Shown: positions 24,951 to 33,297 of the stretch, piece after piece
Position numbering within the stretch: position 1 is the stretch's first letter
Layout: every line of letters starts with the position of its first letter
DNA from: Nocardioides panacis
Lineage (GTDB): Bacteria; Actinomycetota; Actinomycetes; Propionibacteriales; Nocardioidaceae
Assembly (NCBI RefSeq): GCF_019039255.1
Contig: NZ_CP077062.1
Coordinates: 1,922,001 to 1,986,000, forward strand
DNA length: 64,000 nt
Reading direction: 5' to 3'
The notes under the pieces: model-generated
The model's database searches: none
The model's input: the letters and a program-made list of their open reading frames with translations, nothing else
Told to the model about the DNA's origin: nothing
Made by a program: the position numbers and the translations under genes

Positions 24951-25952
24951 ATGCGTCTCGGCCTGATCGGACTCGGCCGGATCGGCGCGTTCCACGCCGA
25001 CACCCTGTCCCACCTCGACGAGGTCGACTCCCTCGTCGTCACCGATGCGGTGCCCGCGGTGACCGCATCGGTCGCCGAGCGGTTCGGCGCCGAACCTGCG
25101 GAGTCCCCGGCGGCGCTGATCGGCAGCGGCGTCGACGGGATCGTGATCGCTGCCGCCACCGACGCGCACACCGCGTTGATCAAGGCCGGCGTCGACGCCG
25201 GCATCCCGGTGTTCTGCGAGAAGCCCCTCTCCGGTGTCGTCGACGAAGCCGTCGCCATCGCCGAGTACGTCCACGCCAGCGGGGTGCCGGTCCAGATCGG
25301 CTACCCGCGACGCTTCGACCCTGCCTACCTCGCGGCCCGCGAGGCACTCGCCGGCGGTGAGCTCGGCTGGGTGCACACCGTGCGGTCGACCACCTTGGAC
25401 CCGGCACCCGCGCCCCGTGGGTACATCGCCGTCTCCGGCGGGATCTTCCGCGACTGCTCGGTCCACGACTTCGACAGCGTGCGGTGGGTGACCGGCCGGG
25501 AGGTCGTCGAGGTCTACGCCACCGGCAGCGCCCGCGGTGACGACTTCTTCGCCGAGCTCGGCGACGTCGCCACCGCGCAGGCCCTGCTCACCTTCGACGA
25601 CGGCGCCACCGCGGTCGTGTCCAACACCCGCTACAACCCCCGCGGGTACGACGTCCGGCTCGAGCTGCACGGCACCACGGACAGCGTCGTGGCCGGCTGG
25701 ACCGAGAGCACCCCGCTGCGCAACCTCGAGCCGGACACCAGCTGGCCGTCGGACAAGCCCTGGACGTTCTTCATGGACCGGCTCACGAACGCGTTCCGCG
25801 CCGAGCTCGCCGCGTTCACCGAGGTCGTCGCCGGGCAACGACCCTCCCCCTGCACCGTCGACGACGCCCTCGCCGTGACGTGGATCGCCGAGGCAGCCAC
25901 CCTTTCCCTCCACGAGCACCGTCCGGTGCGGATTGACGAGGTCCAGAAGTGA
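24951..25952 (+). CDS. Gfo/Idh/MocA oxidoreductase, inositol 2-dehydrogenase-like
   Basis: A 333-residue NAD(P)-dependent sugar dehydrogenase with Rossmann start MRLGLIGLGRIGAFHADTL, the EKPLSG motif near residue 92 and a substrate domain with RRFDPAY and GGIFRDCSVHDFD (catalytic His region). It closely resembles inositol 2-dehydrogenases (IolG). GAAGGAG precedes ATG 24951; an upstream start at 24903 lacks one. Its stop overlaps the next gene (GTGA), the IolE-like isomerase, supporting an inositol-like pathway. Confidence 0.9.
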   Translation: MRLGLIGLGRIGAFHADTLSHLDEVDSLVVTDAVPAVTASVAERFGAEPAESPAALIGSGVDGIVIAAATDAHTALIKAGVDAGIPVFCEKPLSGVVDEAVAIAEYVHASGVPVQIGYPRRFDPAYLAAREALAGGELGWVHTVRSTTLDPAPAPRGYIAVSGGIFRDCSVHDFDSVRWVTGREVVEVYATGSARGDDFFAELGDVATAQALLTFDDGATAVVSNTRYNPRGYDVRLELHGTTDSVVAGWTESTPLRNLEPDTSWPSDKPWTFFMDRLTNAFRAELAAFTEVVAGQRPSPCTVDDALAVTWIAEAATLSLHEHRPVRIDEVQK

Positions 25953-26896
25953 CCACCACCCCCACCCCCTCCGCCGGCTCCACGCCCTCGACCCCGAGTC
26001 GGTCCCGGATCGCCGGGGCGCCGATCTCCTGGGGGGTCTGCGAGGTCCCCAACTGGGGCTACCAGCTCTCGCCCGATCGGGTTCTCGACGAGATGCGCGA
26101 GGTCGGTCTCGCCGCCACCGAGCTCGGTCCGGAGGGATTCCTGCCCGCCGACCCGGACCAGATGGCCGGGGTGCTCGCGGCGCACCAGCTGACCGCCGTC
26201 GGTGGGTTCACGCCCGTCGTGATGCACCGTCCCGGTCACGACCCGCTCCCGGCGATCGACCGCATCCTCGAGCAGTACGAGGCCACGCACGCCGAGGTCC
26301 TCGTCCTCTCCGCGACGTCCGGGCAGGACGGCTACGACAGCCGCCCCACCCTCGACGACGACGAGTGGGACCTGCTGTTGCGCAACCTGGACCGGATCAG
26401 CGACCGGGCCGCCGAACGTGGCGTACGCGCGGTGCTGCACCCGCACGTGGGCACGATGGTCGAGAACGGCGACGAGGTGCAGCGGGTGCTGGGCGGCTCC
26501 TCCATCTCGTTGTGCCTGGACACCGGTCACCTCCTGATCGGCGGCACCGATCCGGCGGACCTCACCCGACAGGCACCCGACCGCATCGCCCACACCCATC
26601 TCAAGGACGTCGACAGCCAGATCGCCGACAAGGTCCGCGCCGGCCGGCTCAGCTACACCGAGGGCGTGGTCGAGGGCATGTACCGACCGCTCGGCACCGG
26701 CGACGTGGACGTGGAGACGATCGTCAGCACCCTGCAGGGCAACGGCTACACCGGCTGGTACACCCTCGAGCAGGACACCATCCTCACCGAGGAGCCGCGC
26801 GGCGAAGGACCCGTGACCGACGTCCGGACCAGCGCCGGCTACGTCCGCAGCCTGCTCACCTCGACGGCCGAGGCCGACAGCGCCGAAACCCTCTGA
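25949..26896 (+). CDS. Sugar-phosphate isomerase/epimerase-type protein, IolE-like
   Basis: A 315-residue TIM-barrel of the AP endonuclease 2/xylose isomerase fold. IAGAPISWGVCEVPNWGYQL (about residues 21-40) is the signature start of inosose dehydratases and related isomerases; metal ligands are likely in TELGPEGF, LHPHVGTM, CLDTGHLL and HTHLKDV. The GTG start overlaps the upstream dehydrogenase stop. In the standard pathway IolE dehydrates 2-keto-inositol, but the rest of that pathway is not here. Confidence 0.88.
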   Translation: MTTTPTPSAGSTPSTPSRSRIAGAPISWGVCEVPNWGYQLSPDRVLDEMREVGLAATELGPEGFLPADPDQMAGVLAAHQLTAVGGFTPVVMHRPGHDPLPAIDRILEQYEATHAEVLVLSATSGQDGYDSRPTLDDDEWDLLLRNLDRISDRAAERGVRAVLHPHVGTMVENGDEVQRVLGGSSISLCLDTGHLLIGGTDPADLTRQAPDRIAHTHLKDVDSQIADKVRAGRLSYTEGVVEGMYRPLGTGDVDVETIVSTLQGNGYTGWYTLEQDTILTEEPRGEGPVTDVRTSAGYVRSLLTSTAEADSAETL

Positions 26897-26899
26897 CCC

Positions 26900-27898
26900 G
26901 TGGAGCCACTACGCATCGGGGTGCTCGGCGCGGCGCGCATCAGCGAGCGGTCCATCGTCGGCCCGGCCGCGGAGACCGGCACGCGTCTCGTGGCGGTCGC
27001 CGCACGCGACCGGGACCGGGCCGAGACCTTCGCCCGGACCCACGGCGTCGAGCGGGTCCATGCGTCGTACGCCGACGTGATCGCGGACCCCGAGGTCGAG
27101 GCGGTCTACAACCCGCTCGCCAACAGCCTGCACGCGCCCTGGAACAAGGCCGCGATCCTCGCCGGGAAGCACGTCCTGACCGAGAAGCCGTTCGCCAGCA
27201 ACGCCACCGAGGCCGCCCAGGTGCGGGACCTGGCGCAGGGCAGGTCGCTGGTGCTGTTCGAGGGGTTCCACTACCTCTACCACCCGCTGATGCGACGGCT
27301 GATGTCGATCCTCGCCGACGGCGAGCTGGGGACGGTGCAGCGCGTCGAGAGCACGCTGTTCATGACCGCTCCCCCGGCGGACGACCCGAGATGGTCGCTC
27401 GCCCTCGCCGGCGGTGCCCTGATGGACCTCGGCTGCTACGCGCTGCACGCCCAACGGGTCCTCGGTGACTTCGCCGGCGGCGAACCCCGCCTCGTCGGCG
27501 CGACGGGCGCGGAACGCCCGGACGCCCCGTGCGTCGACGCGTGGGCCGACGTGCACCTCGAGTTCCCCTCCGGCGCGACCGGTCTCGCGCGGTGCAGCAT
27601 GACCAGCGAGCACTGGGACATGTCGCTGCGGGTGGTCGGCACGGCCGGGGAAGCCCGCATCCCCGACTTCCTCTTCCAGAAGTACGACGACCGGATCATC
27701 GTCCGGTCCGGTGCCGGAGAGCGGACCGAGCACTGCGGCAACGCCACCTCCTACACCTACCAGCTGCGTGCCTTCATCGACGCGGTCCGGGCCGGCGCGC
27801 CGTACCGCTCCGACGCCGAGGACGCGGTGGCGACCCTGTCGCTCGTCGACAGCTGCTACCGCGCCCTCGGGCTCGAGCCCCGCCCGGCGGCCACCTGA
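26900..27898 (+). CDS. Gfo/Idh/MocA oxidoreductase
   Basis: A second dehydrogenase of 332 residues, distinct from the first. It has the Rossmann motif IGVLGAARISERS, the TEKPFASNATEA motif near 93 and a substrate domain with EGFHYLYHPLMRRL and GGALMDLGCYALHAQR. These features resemble the trans-1,2-dihydrobenzenediol/D-xylose dehydrogenase branch rather than IolG. GTG at 26900 lies three bases after the isomerase stop, so the genes are co-transcribed. The substrate is unknown. Confidence 0.88.
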   Translation: MEPLRIGVLGAARISERSIVGPAAETGTRLVAVAARDRDRAETFARTHGVERVHASYADVIADPEVEAVYNPLANSLHAPWNKAAILAGKHVLTEKPFASNATEAAQVRDLAQGRSLVLFEGFHYLYHPLMRRLMSILADGELGTVQRVESTLFMTAPPADDPRWSLALAGGALMDLGCYALHAQRVLGDFAGGEPRLVGATGAERPDAPCVDAWADVHLEFPSGATGLARCSMTSEHWDMSLRVVGTAGEARIPDFLFQKYDDRIIVRSGAGERTEHCGNATSYTYQLRAFIDAVRAGAPYRSDAEDAVATLSLVDSCYRALGLEPRPAAT

Positions 27899-27936
27899 CC
27901 CGCAGATGAGGGGTTATTGACGGTTCTCTGCGGGTC
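27897..27936. promoter_or_regulatory. Perfect 10-bp inverted repeat overlapping a stop codon
   Basis: GACCCGCAGA (27897-27906) and TCTGCGGGTC (27927-27936) are a perfect 10-base inverted repeat separated by 20 bases. The left arm includes part of the stop codon of the upstream dehydrogenase, and a TTGACG lies in the loop. It may be a long-loop hairpin modulating read-through to the dioxygenase gene or a regulator site. The loop is longer than a usual terminator. Confidence 0.45.
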
Positions 27937-27997
27937 GTCAACCCCCAGAGCACTCGTAGGCTTGCTCCATCCCGCTCCCCGAAGGAAGTCACCGCCC

Positions 27998-29185
27998 ATG
28001 AACGCGTCCACCGCCTCCTGCACGACCGGCCGGTTCTCCGCAGCCGACTGCTCGATCGACGACTTCGCCGCCCTCGTCGCCCAGCAGACGCACCTGCCGG
28101 ACTACCCGCACGCCGACGCCGTCGAGCGCAACGTGCTGATCTACGGCGAGCGGCTCCGCGCCGCGCTCGGTCCGCCCGCCGGCCGGGCCGCGGTGCAGGC
28201 CGAGCTGATGCGGGCGCTGACCGACGGTCCCGGCATCGTGGTGTTCAAGCGAGCCTTCGCCGACCTGTCCGTCGTCGACCGCGCCACCGAGGCCTTCCTC
28301 GGCCGGATCGCCGCGGAGAAGGCGGCCGGAGTCGCCGGGGGCGACCACTTCGCCAAGCCCGGCGCGAACGACCGGGTCTGGGGTGCGCTGGACAAGCTGG
28401 CCGTCGCGGAGCCCGCGGTGTTCGCCGAGTACTACGCCAACGACATCCTCGCGCTGGTCAGCGAGTCCTGGCTCGGCCCCGGCTACCAGGTCACCTCGCA
28501 GGTCAACGTGGTCAACCCCGGTGGCGAGGCGCAGACCGCGCACCGCGACTACCACCTGGGCTTCATGGACGCCGAGAAGTCCGCCCGCTACCCGGCACAC
28601 GTGCACCGGCTGTCGCCGGCGATGACCCTGCAGGGCGCGGTCGCGCACTGCGACATGCCCGTCGAGACCGGCCCGACCCTCTACCTGCCCTACTCGCACC
28701 AGTACGGGCCCGGCTACCTCGCCTTCCACCTGCCGGAGTTCACCGAGTACTTCGCTCGGCACTACACCCAGCTGCCGCTGGACAAGGGCGACGCGGCGTT
28801 CTTCAACCCCGCCCTGTTCCACGGGGCCGGCACGAACGTCTCGACCAGCGTCCGGCGGATGGCCAACCTGCTGCAGGTGTCCTCGCCGTTCGGCCGCGCC
28901 ATGGAGACCGTGGACCGGGTCGCGATGTGCCGGGCACTGTTCCCCGTGCTGCTGGAGAAGAAGGCGGCCGGCGCGTCCGACGGCTACCTGGACAACGTCA
29001 TCGCCGCCTCCGCCGAGGGCTACGCCTTCCCGACCAACCTCGACCGGGACCAGCCGATCGGGGGCATGGCGCCCCGGACGCAGGCCGACCTGGTCCGCCA
29101 GGCCGTCGCCGAGGGATGGACGGCGGCAGCGTTCGAGTCCGCGCTGGACGCCCAGACCGCCCGGACCCGTCCCTGCCCCGCCTGA
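27998..29185 (+). CDS. Phytanoyl-CoA dioxygenase (PhyH)-family oxygenase
   Basis: A 395-residue non-haem Fe(II)/2-oxoglutarate-dependent oxygenase. The iron-binding HxD is in TAHRDYHLGF (about residues 183-192) and the distal His in NPALFHGAGTN (about 271-281), with a downstream Arg in SVRRMANL. ATG at 27998 follows GAAGGA. It sits 99 bases after the sugar dehydrogenase, in the same direction, so it is probably part of the operon and may hydroxylate or open a cyclitol-derived substrate; this role is inferred. Confidence 0.87.
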   Translation: MNASTASCTTGRFSAADCSIDDFAALVAQQTHLPDYPHADAVERNVLIYGERLRAALGPPAGRAAVQAELMRALTDGPGIVVFKRAFADLSVVDRATEAFLGRIAAEKAAGVAGGDHFAKPGANDRVWGALDKLAVAEPAVFAEYYANDILALVSESWLGPGYQVTSQVNVVNPGGEAQTAHRDYHLGFMDAEKSARYPAHVHRLSPAMTLQGAVAHCDMPVETGPTLYLPYSHQYGPGYLAFHLPEFTEYFARHYTQLPLDKGDAAFFNPALFHGAGTNVSTSVRRMANLLQVSSPFGRAMETVDRVAMCRALFPVLLEKKAAGASDGYLDNVIAASAEGYAFPTNLDRDQPIGGMAPRTQADLVRQAVAEGWTAAAFESALDAQTARTRPCPA

Positions 29186-29295
29186 ACCGCCGACGTCACC
29201 TGAGACCGAGCAAGGGCCCCTGATGACCCCAGAGGCCGCTGGACGAGGCGCTGGCGGACGCACCGCACCACGACGGCGCTGTTCGAGCGGCTGTC

Positions 29296-29484
29296 CTAGG
29301 ACCCGTGGCGCGACGGCTCGAAGTGCGGCTCCCAGCGCACCCGCTGGGCCCCGAAACCGGCGGCGTGGTCGCCTTCGTGCCCGCCCGGCCGGCGGCACAG
29401 GTACTGCGGCGAGTAGAGGTCTCGGCAGGAGTCGCGGTAGCTGGTGTAGGCGAACTCGAGGTCGAGTCGGTCGTCGCTGCTCAT
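29296..29484 (-). CDS. Small Cys/His-containing hypothetical protein
   Basis: A 62-residue protein with ATG at 29484 preceded by GGAGAG. It is acidic at the N-terminus (MSSDDRLDLEFAYTSYRDS) and holds CRDLYSPQYLCRRPGGHEGD followed by HAAGF, a Cys...Cys...HEGDH pattern common in short actinobacterial metal-binding-like proteins. I do not recognise the family. It lies downstream of fdhA's terminator in the same direction. Confidence 0.55.
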   Translation of the reverse strand: MSSDDRLDLEFAYTSYRDSCRDLYSPQYLCRRPGGHEGDHAAGFGAQRVRWEPHFEPSRHGS

Positions 29485-29565
29485 CAGATGGCTCTCCGTG
29501 GTCGTCTCGCCCCCGTGATTGCGACAATACGCGGAAACAACCCCAAGACGACCAACTGGTCCAGA

Positions 29566-29592
29566 GCGGGAGCCGGCCGGGCCGGCTCCCGC
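29566..29592. terminator. 12-bp GC hairpin, terminator of the formaldehyde dehydrogenase gene
   Basis: GCGGGAGCCGGC, loop CGG, GCCGGCTCCCGC form a perfect 12-base stem starting 20 bases past the fdhA stop on the minus strand. There is no long T run, as is usual for actinobacterial terminators, although the following minus-strand bases are T-containing (TTGGTCGTCTTGG). Confidence 0.8.
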
Positions 29593-29611
29593 CAGGGCCT
29601 GGGAACCTCGG

Positions 29612-30826
29612 CTACTTGATCATCCCGTGCGGGTCCAGGACGAACTTCCGGGCCGCTCCCTTGTCGAAGTCGGCGTACCCCTTGGGCGCCTCGTCCAGGG
29701 GGATGACGGTGGCGTTGACGTTCTTCGCGATCTGCACCCGGTCGTGCAGGATCGCCTGCATCAGCTGCCGGTTGTAGCGCATGACCGGGCACTGGCCGGT
29801 GGCGAAGGACAGCGACTTGGCCCAGCCGAGCCCCAGCCGGATCGACAGCGACCCCTGCTGGGCCGCCTCGTCGACGGCACCCGGGTCCCCCGTGACGTAG
29901 AGACCGGGGATGCCCACGGCTCCGCCCGCGCGGGTGACGTCCATGACCGTGTTCAGCACCGTCGCCGGCCGCTCCTGCTGGGCGTCCGCGCCGTGGCCGT
30001 GGGCCTCGAAGCCGACCGCGTCGACGGCACAGTCCACCTCGGGCTCGCCGAGCAGCTGCTCCACCTGGTCCCGCGGGTCGCCCTGGGACACGTCGACGGT
30101 CTCGCAACCGAAGCTGCGCGCCTGGGCCAGCCGCTCCTGCTGCAGGTCCGCGACGATCACGACGGCCGCGCCGAGCAGGAACGCCGACGTGGCAGCCGCG
30201 AGACCGACCGGCCCGGCGCCAGCGACGTACACCGTGGACCCCGGCTGTACGCCGGCGGTGACGGCGCCGTGGAAGCCGGTGGGGAAGATGTCGGACAGCA
30301 TCGCCAGGTCGCGGATCTTCTCCAGGGCCTGGTCCCGGTCGGGGAACTTCAGGAGGTTCCAGTCGGCGTACGGCACGAGCGCGTACTCCGCCTGGCCACC
30401 GACCCAGCCGCCCATGTCGACGTACCCGTACGCCGACCCCGGCCGGTCAGGGTTCACGTTCAGGCAGACACCGGTCTTGCCCTCCTTGCAGTTCCGGCAC
30501 CGACCGCAGGCGATGTTGAACGGGACCGACACGAGGTCGCCCTTCTGGATGAACTCCACGTCGCGCCCGGTCTCGACGACCTCCCCCGTGATCTCGTGGC
30601 CGAGCGGCAACCCCTTCGGCGCCGTCGTCCGGCCCCGCACCATGTGCTGGTCGCTGCCGCAGATGTTGGTGGCGACGACCTTGAGGATCGCGGCGTGCGG
30701 GAGCTTGCGGCCCACGTTGGCCGGGTTCACCCCAGGACCATCCTTGAGCTCGAACGTCGGGTACTCGGTGGTCTCGACCGCGACGGTTCCGGGCCCCTTG
30801 AAGATGACTGCCTTGTTGCCTGGCAT
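29612..30826 (-). CDS. fdhA: Glutathione-independent formaldehyde dehydrogenase (zinc alcohol dehydrogenase family)
   Basis: A 404-residue NAD-dependent enzyme that oxidises formaldehyde without an added thiol and can dismutate aldehydes. The catalytic zinc Cys is in ATNICGSDQHMV (about residue 47), followed by GHEITGEVVETG; structural-zinc Cys residues are in CGRCRNCKEGKTGVC. The Rossmann motif is AGAGPVGLAAA, and the long inserted WVGGQAEYALVPYAD region is typical of FdhA. ATG at 30826 follows GGGAG. Aquaporin precedes it by 59 bases in the same direction, perhaps as one unit. Confidence 0.93.
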   Translation of the reverse strand: MPGNKAVIFKGPGTVAVETTEYPTFELKDGPGVNPANVGRKLPHAAILKVVATNICGSDQHMVRGRTTAPKGLPLGHEITGEVVETGRDVEFIQKGDLVSVPFNIACGRCRNCKEGKTGVCLNVNPDRPGSAYGYVDMGGWVGGQAEYALVPYADWNLLKFPDRDQALEKIRDLAMLSDIFPTGFHGAVTAGVQPGSTVYVAGAGPVGLAAATSAFLLGAAVVIVADLQQERLAQARSFGCETVDVSQGDPRDQVEQLLGEPEVDCAVDAVGFEAHGHGADAQQERPATVLNTVMDVTRAGGAVGIPGLYVTGDPGAVDEAAQQGSLSIRLGLGWAKSLSFATGQCPVMRYNRQLMQAILHDRVQIAKNVNATVIPLDEAPKGYADFDKGAARKFVLDPHGMIK

Positions 30827-30885
30827 GCGCGCTGCTCCCTTCCGTGAAGCTGGCTGGTTGGACCGATCGGTGACGGAGGACGGAC

Positions 30886-31743
30886 TCAGGTCTTGGACTG
30901 CGACCGTGTCGGGGCCTCCCGGCGTGACTGGGCCGGGACCTCGGACGGCCGCTGGCGAGGCTCCGGCGAGGGCTCTCCGGGCGTCTCCGCGCCGGGCATG
31001 CCCTCCTCGACCGCGGCGCCGACCGGCGGGACCGCGGCGGCCGGACGCGCCACGACGTCGTAGCAGAGCGCACCCGCGACGCCGCCGACGAGCGGTCCGA
31101 CGACGTAGACGTAGAACTCGGACCACGGCGTCGACCCGCCGAAGAGCTGGTTCACCACGTAGGGACCGAACGAACGCGCCGGGTTCACGGACCCGCCGGA
31201 GAACGGGCCGATCAGCATGATCTCGACCGCGACCGCGAGCCCGATGAGGAAGCCGGCCCAGCCGGCCGGGGCCCGCTGGTCGACCGCGACCGCCATGATC
31301 GTGAAGACCAGCAGGAACGTGCCGAGGGCCTCCGCGACGATGCCTTGCACGCCGTTGACCCCGGGCCCCAGAGCCGTCAGACCCACGCTGCCGAGATCGG
31401 TGGCCCGGCTGCCGACGTACGCCACGATGAGCAGGCCGCCGACGAGCGCACCGAGCAGCTGGGCGACGACGTACGGCGCGACCTCGGCCCAGCGGAAGCG
31501 CCGGGCCGCCGCGAGGGCGACGGTGACGGCCGGGTTGATGTGCGCGCCCGACGTCGTGCCGACGGCGTAGATCACGAGGGCGACCACCAGGCCGAAGGCC
31601 AGCGAGATGATGCCCAGCCCGGCGTAGTCGAGGCGCCCCCGGTTGAGCTCGAGCGCGGCGACCACCGAGCCCGCCCCGAAGAGGACCAGCAGGCCGGTGC
31701 CGACGAACTCGGCGACAAGTCGGCGAAGCAGAGAAGGACTCAT
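30886..31743 (-). CDS. Aquaporin/MIP-family channel
   Basis: A 285-residue channel with six helices and both NPA boxes, GAHINPAVT (about residues 67-75) and GGSVNPARS (about 184-192). The loop spacing and Val/Ile-rich pore positions look more like a water channel than a glycerol facilitator, but I cannot settle this. The last 50 residues form a Pro/Glu/Arg-rich disordered tail. It lies upstream of fdhA; no glycerol genes are nearby. Confidence 0.92.
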   Translation of the reverse strand: MSPSLLRRLVAEFVGTGLLVLFGAGSVVAALELNRGRLDYAGLGIISLAFGLVVALVIYAVGTTSGAHINPAVTVALAAARRFRWAEVAPYVVAQLLGALVGGLLIVAYVGSRATDLGSVGLTALGPGVNGVQGIVAEALGTFLLVFTIMAVAVDQRAPAGWAGFLIGLAVAVEIMLIGPFSGGSVNPARSFGPYVVNQLFGGSTPWSEFYVYVVGPLVGGVAGALCYDVVARPAAAVPPVGAAVEEGMPGAETPGEPSPEPRQRPSEVPAQSRREAPTRSQSKT

Positions 31744-31997
31744 GGCGCTCTCCCGATTCCCAGTTGGTGCCTGGCCGCCTGGTTCTCGGAACGGGCCTCG
31801 CTGAAAGGCGACCCCTTGCTGCAGGAACTCCTCGACGCTAAGTCGGGCACCGGCACACGGTCAAGGGCCGCGGCACCCGCACCGCAGCTCGTTCGGGTCG
31901 AGATGATCGGTTGTTCGGAAGATCCAGTTTCCTCAAGCAGGACAGGCACTTCCATGCGTCGCGCGCCACGCAGGCGGCCCACCAGGTAGCCGGCACC

Positions 31998-32308
31998 TCA
32001 CCAGTCCAGGGCGAGATAGTCCTCGCCGCGGCTCCGGACCAGCAAGAGCGTTGGCCGCGAGGCGTCCCCGTAGTCGCGCAGGAAGGCAGCGCCTCTTCGG
32101 GGGTGGACGACCCTCCGCTGACCGGAGCGCGATGGCTCTCGATGACGACGGCTCGTCCGTTCTCCAGCTCGACCCCCCAGACGACGTCGATGCGTCCGGC
32201 CCGGAAGAGAACCTCTGCTGGCCGGGGAAGCGTCGGCGGGCTCCACAACCACAGCGTCCCACGGCGAGCATCGGTCCACCGGCCGACGTACCCTGCAGCG
32301 ATGGACAA
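31998..32308 (-). pseudogene. Hypothetical protein with a frame break
   Basis: Two minus-strand frames read like one protein. The upstream part gives GYVGRWTDARRGTLWLWSPP and VVWGVELENGRAVVIESHRA; the downstream part gives GAAFLRDYGDASRPTLLLVR ending in GEDYLALDW. They join if the G run at 32099-32103 (plus strand) had six bases. No clear start codon exists (a TTG at 32308 is the best), and the family is not recognised. It is divergent from the conserved hypothetical gene at 32301. Confidence 0.4.
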
Positions 32309-32681
32309 CCCCGCGGTCGTGCCGCGCGTGCTGGTGATCGGGCTGGATCCGTACCGGGTGCCGGGGCCCTGGGATCCCGGACCGGTCGCCGAGGGCATCG
32401 AGGTCGGACGAGCACGCTTCGTCCGGCACGGGGTCCCCGCCACGTTCTGCCTGTTCGGCCTCGACGGCAGCGACGACGTCGACGGGGTCGTCGCTGCTGC
32501 CCTGCAGGCCCAGGCGTGGGACTGCGTCGTCGTCGGAGGCGGGGTGCGTCACCAGCCGGAGCTGTTCGAACGCGTGATCAACCTGGTTCGTCGGCACGCT
32601 GCCGGTGCGGCCATCGCGTTCAACGCGACCCCCGAGGACACGTTCGACGCGGCCGCTCGCTGGGTGGAGATGCCCGGCTGA
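32301..32681 (+). CDS. Conserved hypothetical protein
   Basis: A 126-residue alpha/beta protein with a parallel-sheet pattern: PRVLVIGLDPYRVPG, CLFGLDGSDDVDGVVAAALQ, AWDCVVVGGGVRHQPELFER and VINLVRRHAAGAAIAFNATP. I recognise this as a small conserved hypothetical family found in actinobacteria and cyanobacteria, with the GGGxR...NLVRRHAPGAAIAFN core. The function is unknown. ATG at 32301 fits the conserved start. Confidence 0.75.
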   Translation: MDNPAVVPRVLVIGLDPYRVPGPWDPGPVAEGIEVGRARFVRHGVPATFCLFGLDGSDDVDGVVAAALQAQAWDCVVVGGGVRHQPELFERVINLVRRHAAGAAIAFNATPEDTFDAAARWVEMPG

Positions 32682-32761
32682 GCCCTCCCCGCCGGGACGC
32701 GCGGGGCGGAGGTCGTCGTACCCACGTTGCCTGGCGCGGACGTTGTCTGTTCACTGGGCCG

Positions 32762-33265
32762 ATGACGACACGGCTGCTCCTGCTGGCGGACACCCACGTG
32801 CCCAAGCGCGCACGCGACCTTCCCGGCCAGGTGTGGAGCGAGCTGGAGAGCGCGGACCTCGTCCTGCACGCCGGCGACTGGGTGGACGAGCGCCTCCTCG
32901 ACGAGCTCGAGTCGCGGGCCCAGCGCCTGGTCGGCGTGTGGGGCAACAACGACCACGGCAGCCTCAGGGAACGCCTCACGGAGGTGGCTCGGGTCGAGGT
33001 CGAAGGAGTCCGTATCGGGTTGGTGCACGAGACGGGTGCCGCGAAGGGACGCGAGGCACGGTGCAGCGAGCGGTTCGCCGACCTCGACGTGCTGGTCTTC
33101 GGGCACAGCCACATCCCCTGGGACACCACCAGCGAGACCGGTCTCAGGCTGCTGAACCCGGGCTCGCCCACGGACCGGCGCCGCCAGCCGCACTGCACCT
33201 ACATGACCGCGACCGCGGACGCCGGACACCTCCGGGACGTCACCCTGCACACCGTCCCGAGGTAG
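32762..33265 (+). CDS. YfcE-type metallophosphoesterase
   Basis: A 167-residue calcineurin-fold phosphodiesterase. Di-metal motifs occur in order: LLADTHVPK (D-x-H), VLHAGDWVD (GD), VWGNNDHG (GNxD/H), LVHETGAAKG (H) and FGHSHIP (GHSH). This matches the YfcE/MJ0936 family of nonspecific phosphodiesterases. The ATG at 32762 gives the family start TTRLLLLADTH. It appears monocistronic. Confidence 0.92.
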   Translation: MTTRLLLLADTHVPKRARDLPGQVWSELESADLVLHAGDWVDERLLDELESRAQRLVGVWGNNDHGSLRERLTEVARVEVEGVRIGLVHETGAAKGREARCSERFADLDVLVFGHSHIPWDTTSETGLRLLNPGSPTDRRRQPHCTYMTATADAGHLRDVTLHTVPR

Positions 33266-33297
33266 CAGCGACGCGCTCGCGCCCCGCTACTGCTCGA

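Noticed and set aside
29222-29299. Possible short coding remnant on the plus strand (PLDEALADAPHHDGAVRA)
   Set aside because: There is no start codon or conserved match, and it ends in another frame's stop; too little to call.
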